Shown here: in pieces, positions 1 through 5,118 of the stretch | How the letters are laid out: the number at the start of each line of letters is the position of its first letter | Position numbering within the stretch: position 1 is the stretch's first letter | Assembly (NCBI GenBank): GCA_002320665.1 | Contig: DCKO01000007.1 | Span: 1-5,118, forward strand | DNA from: Micavibrio sp. UBA1672 | GTDB lineage: Bacteria; Pseudomonadota; Alphaproteobacteria; Micavibrionales; Micavibrionaceae | Direction of reading: 5' to 3' | Length of the DNA stretch: 5,118 bases | Position numbers and translations under genes: made by a program | Notes under the pieces: model-generated | The model's database searches: none | Seen by the model: only the letters and a program-made list of their open reading frames with translations | What the model was told of the DNA's origin: nothing

Positions 1-1071
1 TATATCTACCCAATTAGCCCCATCACAGAACACCATTTTATTATTGGCTGTGTCATATTGCATTGTGCCTTCTACGCCTGCGGCTTTGCTGCCCGAGGCT
101 GCACATCCCCCGCCGCCTGCACCGGCTGTTCCGGTAGTGTACGCATCCAGATTATCATCGCACCAGAGCAATACATGATTTGCAAAGTCATAGCCAAGCT
201 CGCCAGGTTTGGTGCATATGGAAAGTATGGCAATATCAGAAGCATTCAGAGTATTATCATAAATACGGACATCGTCTATGATACCGTCAAAAAATCGACC
301 ACCGCCGGATCGCCTTCCGATAAAGACGTTAACCGATGAATCGTTTTGGGAAGACGGAACGGTTCCGGTTAATGTTCCATTGTCTAATTGTCCGTTAATA
401 TAGATATCTATTGTCTGAGAAGAAGCATCATACACACCGGCGACGTGATACCATTTACCTACTTCAGGTATTGTCGCGCTCCGTCGGTCAATCATAGTTG
501 CACCTGTTTCAGATACCCCGAAATTAAATGGTGAACTTCCACCAGATGTAGCAAGTCTCCATCCATAATTATTACTTGCACCACCATTGCCCTGCTTTGA
601 TACAATATGCTTGATTTCAGGCCAGCTATCAGCCTTTACCCATGCAGCAGCACTGATACTGCCTGTAATTTGGTACTCACTAGGATTGCCTAAAACCTCT
701 ATATAATCAGTGGAACCATCAAAATCCAAACCAGTAGAAACCTTGGCTGTAACAGTATTCGCACTTCCCGTCATGCCAGTCATTGTTCCATCATTGCCAT
801 AGCCCGAGCTATCTGCCGCCGTTGTGGTCGCCGTCGTTTCATCAAGCTTCCAGTGTCCAACAAGCGTGGCCCCAATTGTTACAGAAGAATTATTCATAGA
901 GATCCAGCTTGAACCATCGCAATATTCCATCTCGCCGCTACCGGTCAGGTTATAGCCATTTTCTCCGGCGACACCTGCAGGTGACGTACATTGCGCATAA
1001 ACAGGTAAGGGCGCGAGCATGAGCGCTGCGCATGTTAAATAAAGCGAGAATTTGAAAAACCTACCCACCAT
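1..1071 (-). CDS. Exported LamG-domain protein with two-cysteine modules (3' end outside window)
   Basis: The reading frame runs for 357 codons from ATG at 1071 to the left edge without a stop, so the C-terminus is missing. An in-frame stop at 1093-1095 and no other in-frame ATG between fix the start, although no clear Shine-Dalgarno precedes it. Residues 1-26 form a Sec signal peptide: basic RFFK, a hydrophobic stretch and VYA before Q27. There is no lipobox. Residues about 71-283 match the LamG/LamG-like jellyroll fold (Laminin_G_3 type): VGHWKLDE, SGYGNDGT, GLDFDGSTDYIEV, AAAWVKA, KWYHVAGVYD, IDIYINGQLD and FDGIIDDVRIYD. Short modules flank the domain, each starting with a Cys and ending in CDG or CDD: C28-C51, C286-C304 and C323-C349. 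The family usually binds carbohydrate or protein ligands outside the cytoplasm. A cell-surface or secreted adhesin-like role is inferred; the ligand is unknown. Confidence 0.85.
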   Translation of the reverse strand, partial: MVGRFFKFSLYLTCAALMLAPLPVYAQCTSPAGVAGENGYNLTGSGEMEYCDGSSWISMNNSSVTIGATLVGHWKLDETTATTTAADSSGYGNDGTMTGMTGSANTVTAKVSTGLDFDGSTDYIEVLGNPSEYQITGSISAAAWVKADSWPEIKHIVSKQGNGGASNNYGWRLATSGGSSPFNFGVSETGATMIDRRSATIPEVGKWYHVAGVYDASSQTIDIYINGQLDNGTLTGTVPSSQNDSSVNVFIGRRSGGGRFFDGIIDDVRIYDNTLNASDIAILSICTKPGELGYDFANHVLLWCDDNLDAYTTGTAGAGGGGCAASGSKAAGVEGTMQYDTANNKMVFCDGANWVDI

Positions 1072-1109
1072 ACATATAGGATAGCATAATTTTTATGAAT
1101 TTTTCCTAT

Positions 1110-1137
1110 AAAAAACCCCGATTTCCACCGAGGTTTT
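1110..1137 (-). terminator. Intrinsic terminator after the 572-codon gene
   Basis: On the minus strand a 9-bp stem (arms 1129-1137 and 1112-1120) encloses an 8-base loop and is followed by a run of six T (1115-1110). The stem matches the coxA terminator except at base 1131. In the minus-strand RNA that change gives a G-U wobble with 1118, so the hairpin survives; on the plus strand it would be a C-A mismatch. It would end transcription of the 572-codon gene before the LamG gene. Confidence 0.8.
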
Positions 1138-1143
1138 GAATGC

Positions 1144-1169
1144 ATACTCACTTTTGGCTAGATATGAAA
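1144..1169 (-). pseudogene. Remnant of the coxA 3' end
   Basis: Aligned with coxA, this stretch keeps the codons for Phe, Ile and Pro-Lys-Val of the FDIQPKV tail. The Gln codon (CAG) has become TAG, the Asp codon has become CAT, and a one-base deletion removes the original TAA stop. It lies just after the stop of the 572-codon gene and has no start, so it cannot be expressed as protein. It is best read as a displaced or duplicated coxA end that has decayed. Only about nine codons are recognisable, so the call rests on the adjoining near-identical terminator. Confidence 0.6.
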
Positions 1170-1191
1170 CTTGCAGATAAAAATAGAGAAT

Positions 1192-2910
1192 TTAACCACC
1201 TAATGTCATATTGACTGTTGCTCCAGTTTGTTCGACTACTCTTGCTACCTGATCTTGTTTATCAGAGGTTATAGCCTCAATTGTCTGGGCTGCATTACCG
1301 CCTACTTCTAGTTCTATTGTATCCGGTGCTGACTCATCAATCATTGGCTCGACGAAGCCATTTTCTTCGATTTGCCATTTCAAACGCGGCAAGTCTTGTT
1401 GTTCGTCAATCTTAAGATTAGCGACACCTTCGACAGTGATTTTATCATCCGAACCTTCCATTTTAGCCTCGACAACGTAACGATAGGGGAAAGATCCATC
1501 TTCTCCGGGTTGGGCGCCTAAAATCGGCTCGGTGCGCAGAAATATCTCATTGATTCTTGTCCCGTCAGGTGCATTGAGCTGATCGGCAATATTATTCATC
1601 ATGCCCTTATAGGTGTCAATTTCAACTGTCGCCATTTCGGGAACAGCCAGAGATTTCAGCTCTGTTTCCTGAGCAGGTGATAAATCAGGGCCTTGAAATT
1701 CTATTGTTTCAACGCTGCGATCATGATCGACAACTGCAATGCCTTTTGTTTCATCATTTTCAAAGGTATTAATTTCCAATACGTCTTCGGGGCGACCATC
1801 AATCGCTAGCTCTACTTGTGTCTTAAGGTTATCGAATTCTTCGTCAGGCATTACAACAGCGGCTTCTACTGCCGCGCCTCTATGCGGGTCTAGTTCTTCT
1901 TCTATTTCTTCAAGTTCAAACTCTTTATCTAAAAGCTCATGTTCAATTCCCTCACGCTCTTTGATCAAATCCGAAACATTGTCTTTTTCGTAGTCAGCAG
2001 CATATTTTTTCAAGAACTTGTCATGTCCCTCAAGACCAGAGCTTAATTTATCATAAAGGTCAGAAGCAGCATCACTATGAGGTGAGTCGCTTTCCGCCAA
2101 CTCTCTTAATTTTTCCATGAAGCTATCAAATGATATGTTTGTGTTGCCGCCTAGCTGATTTGCAATTTCTTGTGATATACCTGCCAGTTCTGAACCTTCC
2201 CCTACCATTTTTGCTACATCTACATCTACATACCCTAATTCTTGGCGAATTTCGTCACTTCTTTGATTAAGTCCGTCTATTTCCTCCTCAAGCTGCTCTT
2301 TTCGTTCAAGTAATTCTTCAATGCGTGAATCTGGTGGTGTGGGGTTATTACCGCCAACAACCGGTACGATCTTGCCACCTTCGATACGGGTAATCAGGTT
2401 ATCACCATCATCGCGAACACCGATGCGATGAACTAAATCATGATCAACAGTATAGGTTTCCCCATCAACACGTATGCGCAAATTAACTTCATTATCATCG
2501 CGTAGAAGCTCTACTGCAGCCTCGGCCAATGCTCTTTCATTTTCTAAAAGCGCCTTTAAATCCGGAGCCATATCCTCGGGGTCGATATGCCCTCCTTGTA
2601 ATAATTCCTTTGCCTGCCTTATGGCTTCGTCAGAATAATTACCAAGATAAGAATCCGAACCGCCGGGTTGCGGATCAGGAGAATTGTCGTCACCACTGCC
2701 CCAGCCATCTATGATATCTTTTACCCAATCCCAAAACCCAAAAGTATTATATTCTGATTGCCCGATATCTGTTTCAGACAAGGAAGAAACTTTCTGACCC
2801 GTGGAAAGTATAGCACCTTCGGTTAAACCAAAATCTGACTGATTGGCGGGCTCTTGGTCATGGAATACATCCCCGCCAACCAAAGAAAACATCTCAGTAA
2901 GTGCAACCAT
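1192..2910 (-). CDS. Acidic, cysteine-free coiled-coil protein of unknown function (572 aa)
   Basis: I do not recognise this protein. It is rich in Asp and Glu and has no cysteine. I see no signal peptide and no membrane-spanning segment. Residues 1-60 are mixed and polar. A Gly/Asp/Ser/Pro-rich linker follows at about 70-92, and a second Pro/Gly/Asn linker at about 185-195. Heptad-like, charge-rich helices at about 195-225 (RIEELLERKEQLEEEIDGL) and 312-342 (LIKEREGIEHELLDKEFELE) suggest two coiled coils, possibly pairing as a hairpin. The rest, about 360-572, looks like alternating beta strands and helices, and the chain ends in VNMTLGG. ATG at 2910 is the first in frame and is preceded by only a weak purine-rich stretch; Met7 is an alternative start. 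The gene has its own promoter and terminator, so it is probably a monocistron, separate from the cox genes. It is visibly AT-richer than coxA. A structural or surface-associated role is possible but unsupported. Confidence 0.85.
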   Translation of the reverse strand: MVALTEMFSLVGGDVFHDQEPANQSDFGLTEGAILSTGQKVSSLSETDIGQSEYNTFGFWDWVKDIIDGWGSGDDNSPDPQPGGSDSYLGNYSDEAIRQAKELLQGGHIDPEDMAPDLKALLENERALAEAAVELLRDDNEVNLRIRVDGETYTVDHDLVHRIGVRDDGDNLITRIEGGKIVPVVGGNNPTPPDSRIEELLERKEQLEEEIDGLNQRSDEIRQELGYVDVDVAKMVGEGSELAGISQEIANQLGGNTNISFDSFMEKLRELAESDSPHSDAASDLYDKLSSGLEGHDKFLKKYAADYEKDNVSDLIKEREGIEHELLDKEFELEEIEEELDPHRGAAVEAAVVMPDEEFDNLKTQVELAIDGRPEDVLEINTFENDETKGIAVVDHDRSVETIEFQGPDLSPAQETELKSLAVPEMATVEIDTYKGMMNNIADQLNAPDGTRINEIFLRTEPILGAQPGEDGSFPYRYVVEAKMEGSDDKITVEGVANLKIDEQQDLPRLKWQIEENGFVEPMIDESAPDTIELEVGGNAAQTIEAITSDKQDQVARVVEQTGATVNMTLGG

Positions 2911-2953
2911 AATTTCAACTTCGCTTTTATTATTTATAAAATATTATGGGAAT

Positions 2954-2983
2954 ATTGTATGTTAGTTACAGCATAAAAGTCAA
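2954..2983 (-). promoter_or_regulatory. Sigma70-like promoter of the 572-codon gene
   Basis: On the minus strand a -35 box TTGACT (2983-2978) and a -10 box TACAAT (2959-2954) are separated by 18 bases, each one base from consensus. The predicted start of transcription is near 2947, leaving a 5' leader of roughly 35-40 bases before the ATG at 2910. It lies directly after the coxA terminator, which fits independent transcription. Confidence 0.6.
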
Positions 2984-3005
2984 ATTTTTCATAGCCTATG
3001 AGGAT

Positions 3006-3035
3006 AAAAAAAACCCCGATTTCCACCGGGGTTTT
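3006..3035 (-). terminator. Intrinsic terminator of coxA
   Basis: On the minus strand a perfect 9-bp stem, AAAACCCCG (3035-3027) with CGGGGTTTT (3018-3010), encloses an 8-base loop and runs into eight T (3013-3006). It begins seven bases after the coxA stop codon. The stem is nearly symmetric, but there is no long T run on the plus strand, so it acts mainly on leftward transcription. Confidence 0.9.
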
Positions 3036-3068
3036 GAATGCTTATTTCACTTTTGGCTGGATGTCAAA
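3008..3068 (-). repeat. Direct repeat copy B: intact coxA 3' end plus terminator
   Basis: This is the functional partner of the repeat at 1110-1169. It includes the last nine codons of coxA with the TAA stop (3044-3042) and the terminator hairpin. The two copies are about 1.9 kb apart in the same orientation, with only the 572-codon gene and its promoter between them. Confidence 0.85.
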
Positions 3069-4634
3069 TTGGTGGAATGGCGGGGGAGATGATAATGACC
3101 ATTCCAAAGTAAAGCTTTGTGGCTGTACGTCCCAATAATTGCCAGATGGTTTCTTACCGAAGAACATTGTGTAGAACACCACCACAATAAACCATAGTGT
3201 TGCAATTCCCGTTAGATATGCGCCATAAGACGAAACCATATTCCAGCCTGCGAAAGCATCAGGATAGTCGATATAACGGCGCGGCATACCCTGAAGGCCA
3301 AGGAAGTGCTGAGGGAAGAAGATGGCATTCACGCCGACAAATGTCAGCCAGAAATGCACTTGTCCCATCCATTCGGGATATTGACGACCGAACATCTTGC
3401 CGCACCAGTAGTAGAATCCTGCGAAAAGGGCAAAGACTGCGCCAAGAGACAACACATAGTGGAAGTGTGCAACCACATAATATGTGTCATGAAGCACTGG
3501 AGACATTGCGCCATTAGCCAGAATAACCCCTGTGACACCACCTACGGTGAAAAGGAAGATAAAGCCAATCGCCCAGAGCATTGGTGTGGTAAAGCGAATC
3601 GATCCGCCCCACATTGTCGCAATCCATGAGAAAATCTTAATCCCCGTTGGTACGGCAATAATCAAGGTGGCGGCTGTGAAATAGGCGCGTGTATCGACGC
3701 TAAGGCCTACTGTATACATATGGTGCGCCCATACCACAAATCCGACCACGCCGATCGAGACCATCGCATAAGCCATGCCCAGATATCCGAAGATCGGGCG
3801 AGCAGAGAAAGTCGAGACGATGTGCGAGACAATCCCGAAAGCCGGTAAGATCATGATGTACACCTCTGGATGACCAAAGAACCAGAAGAGGTGCTGGAAG
3901 AGAAGCGGGTCACCGCCACCTTCGGCCTCGAAGAAATGCGTACCGAAATTACGATCAGTCAAAAGCATGGTAATCGCGCCGCCAAGAACCGGCACAGCCA
4001 GAACAAGCAGGAAGGATGTCACCAGCATGGACCACACAAAAAGTGGCATTTTATGCAAAGTCATGCCCGGTGCGCGCATATTAAAGATGGTCGTGATAAA
4101 GTTTGCCGCGCCAAGAATGGAGCTTGCTCCTGCCAAGTGCAGGGCAAAGATCGCCATATCCACGGCCATCCCCGGATGCCCCAGCGCCGAGGAGAGCGGC
4201 GGATAAATGGTCCAGCCTGTTCCAGCGCCGCCGCCAACAACGGCAGAGAGGATAAGAAGCAAGAAGGCCGGTACGATCAGCCAGAAGGAAATGTTATTCA
4301 GGCGCGGGAAAGCCATATCGGGCGCGCCGATCATCAGTGGCACAAACCAGTTACCGAATCCGCCGATCAAACCCGGCATCACCACGAAGAACACCATAAT
4401 CAGGCCGTGGGCGGTGACAAAAACATTCCAGAGATGCCCGTCAGGATTGCCTGCATCATCCAGCAGGAATTGTACGCCCGGCTCTTGCAGCTCAAGACGC
4501 ATAATCATCGAGAACAAGCCGCCGATCAGACCGGCGATAATCGAGAATATAATATATAGCGTTCCGATATCCTTGTGGTTTGTTGACATAAACCAGCGTG
4601 TAAAAAATCCGGGTTTGTGGTCGTGGTCACCCAT
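3042..4634 (-). CDS. coxA: Cytochrome c oxidase subunit I (aa3 type)
   Basis: This is the catalytic subunit of complex IV, which reduces O2 to water at the heme a3-CuB site and pumps protons across the inner membrane. The 530 residues form a full-length, polytopic heme-copper oxidase subunit. Visible ligands are H76 and H392 (heme a), H390 (heme a3), and H255, H304 and H305 (CuB), with Y259 placed for the His-Tyr cross-link in HPEVY. D-channel residues N95, D106, N113 and E257 are present, as is K-channel K333 (PTGIKIFSW), so this is an A1-type, proton-pumping enzyme. R452-R453 (PRRY) fit the heme propionate contacts. The ATG at 4634 starts the usual short polar N-terminus (MGDHDHKPGF) before FMSTNHKDIGTLY. 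A purine-rich AAGAAGAAAGTGAG lies upstream as a weak ribosome binding site. It follows coxB by 43 bases and is probably cotranscribed with it. Its 3' end is duplicated near 1150. Confidence 0.98.
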   Translation of the reverse strand: MGDHDHKPGFFTRWFMSTNHKDIGTLYIIFSIIAGLIGGLFSMIMRLELQEPGVQFLLDDAGNPDGHLWNVFVTAHGLIMVFFVVMPGLIGGFGNWFVPLMIGAPDMAFPRLNNISFWLIVPAFLLLILSAVVGGGAGTGWTIYPPLSSALGHPGMAVDMAIFALHLAGASSILGAANFITTIFNMRAPGMTLHKMPLFVWSMLVTSFLLVLAVPVLGGAITMLLTDRNFGTHFFEAEGGGDPLLFQHLFWFFGHPEVYIMILPAFGIVSHIVSTFSARPIFGYLGMAYAMVSIGVVGFVVWAHHMYTVGLSVDTRAYFTAATLIIAVPTGIKIFSWIATMWGGSIRFTTPMLWAIGFIFLFTVGGVTGVILANGAMSPVLHDTYYVVAHFHYVLSLGAVFALFAGFYYWCGKMFGRQYPEWMGQVHFWLTFVGVNAIFFPQHFLGLQGMPRRYIDYPDAFAGWNMVSSYGAYLTGIATLWFIVVVFYTMFFGKKPSGNYWDVQPQSFTLEWSLSSPPPFHQFDIQPKVK

Positions 4635-4677
4635 GACTGTTTCTCACTTTCTTCTTAGTTCTTAAATTCTTTCAAAA

Positions 4678-5118
4678 TTACTTATCACTTAGCTTTGCAA
4701 ATTCAACCGGACTTTCATCGACAGCATTAGATGCAAATTCTTCTTTAGCACGCTCGACCCATGCTTCAAACTCGGCCTTGGGCACGGCGTGAACTTCAAT
4801 AGGCATAAAGGCGTGGTCTTTGCCACAAATCTCGGAGCATTGCCCGTAATAAACGCCCGGCTTTTCGATGCGGAACCATGTTTCATTGGTGCGGAACGGG
4901 ATAGCATCGATCTTTACGCCAAAGGCCGGCATCGCCCATGCATGGATCACATCTGCCGCTGTTACCAGCAGGGCAATGTTTGTCTCCGTTGGCAAGACCA
5001 CAACATTATCCGTTGAAAGCAATCTTTTTTGTCCATCTTTCAGGTCAGCTTCCTTCACCATGTAAGACATAAAATTAATGCCATCATGATCAGGGTATTC
5101 ATATCCCCAATACCATTG
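4678..5118 (-). CDS. coxB: Cytochrome c oxidase subunit II, C-terminal CuA domain (5' end outside window)
   Basis: The frame is open to the right edge; these 146 residues are the cupredoxin domain that takes electrons from cytochrome c and passes them to heme a in subunit I, on the periplasmic side of the inner membrane. It opens with the conserved aromatic stretch QWYWGYEYP, the electron-entry region. All CuA ligands are present in window numbering: H59 (DVIHAW), then C94, E96, C98, H102 and M105 in QCSEICGKDHAFM. The missing part should hold the leader and two transmembrane helices; the family is usually about 250-300 residues. An internal ATG at 5070 lies within the conserved domain and is not the start. 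The tail after the copper site is a short charged extension ending in KLSDK. coxA follows after 43 bases. Confidence 0.97.
   Translation of the reverse strand, partial: QWYWGYEYPDHDGINFMSYMVKEADLKDGQKRLLSTDNVVVLPTETNIALLVTAADVIHAWAMPAFGVKIDAIPFRTNETWFRIEKPGVYYGQCSEICGKDHAFMPIEVHAVPKAEFEAWVERAKEEFASNAVDESPVEFAKLSDK

Larger units (their letters stand above)
1110..1169 (-). repeat. Direct repeat copy A: duplicated coxA 3' end plus terminator
   Basis: This segment aligns with 3008-3068 over about 61 columns, with six mismatches and one single-base gap by hand alignment (about 89%). It contains the terminator hairpin and, on its right, a degenerate copy of the last codons of coxA. Both copies have the same orientation and bracket the 572-codon gene. 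Clear similarity stops near 1170/3069, where the sequences diverge. Confidence 0.85.

Noticed and set aside
58..339. Plus-strand open frame of 93 codons at the left end
   Set aside because: It is antisense to the LamG-domain gene, whose minus-strand frame is uninterrupted and has clear family motifs.
1110..1137. The two hairpins as a CRISPR repeat or dispersed palindromic repeat
   Set aside because: There are only two copies, about 1.9 kb apart. Each is a stem plus T run placed after a stop codon, and the shared sequence extends into coxA coding bases.
1739..1993. Serine-rich plus-strand open frame
   Set aside because: The serine runs are the complement of Glu-rich codons in the coiled coil of the 572-residue protein; it is a shadow frame.
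3197..3629. Overlapping plus-strand frames opposite the coxA 3' half
   Set aside because: They overlap each other and conserved coxA codons, with no ribosome site or family similarity.
3870..4559. Long open frame (229 codons) on the plus strand opposite coxA
   Set aside because: It lies wholly antisense to a well-conserved coxA, and its translation is low-complexity and charge-rich with no recognisable domain. It is explained by the codon usage of coxA on the other strand.
4678..5070. ATG at 5070 as the start of coxB
   Set aside because: The same frame continues upstream to the window edge and encodes the conserved QWYWGYEYP motif, so this Met is internal and the gene is cut by the window.

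Overview
The window looks like part of an alphaproteobacterial chromosome. The evidence is the CoxB and CoxA sequences: a1-type aa3 oxidase subunits in the order coxB-coxA, with an alphaproteobacterial CoxA tail (SLSSPPPFHQF). A finer placement is not possible from sequence alone. Every gene I can support is on the minus strand, so the window reads biologically from right to left. The accessory genes on the left are visibly AT-richer than the cox genes.

Right part (about 3042-5118): the 3' part of coxB, cut by the window edge and carrying the CuA centre, is followed after 43 bases by a complete coxA. Both keep all recognisable metal ligands, and CoxA keeps its proton-channel residues, so they should form the catalytic core of a cytochrome c oxidase in the inner membrane. 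coxA ends at a strong intrinsic terminator (about 3006-3035). The assembly and subunit III genes that often follow coxA in this group (ctaB, ctaG, coxC) are absent from this side.

Middle (1192-2910): a 572-codon gene for a very acidic, cysteine-free protein with two coiled-coil segments. I do not recognise it. It has its own sigma70-like promoter just downstream of the coxA terminator.

Left (1-1071): the 5' part of a gene for an exported LamG (concanavalin A-like) protein. The LamG domain is flanked by small two-cysteine modules, and the reading frame is open at the left edge of the window.

The most notable feature is a direct repeat of about 60 bp. The last codons of coxA plus its terminator (about 3008-3068) recur at about 1110-1169, just after the 572-codon gene, at about 89% identity by hand alignment. 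The second copy is a decayed remnant of the coxA 3' end, but it still forms a terminator. The 572-codon gene therefore sits inside a segment of about 1.9 kb bounded by two copies of the coxA tail. This is what insertion at the 3' end of coxA, or a local duplication, would leave behind. Similarity may continue weakly into the leaders of both accessory genes.
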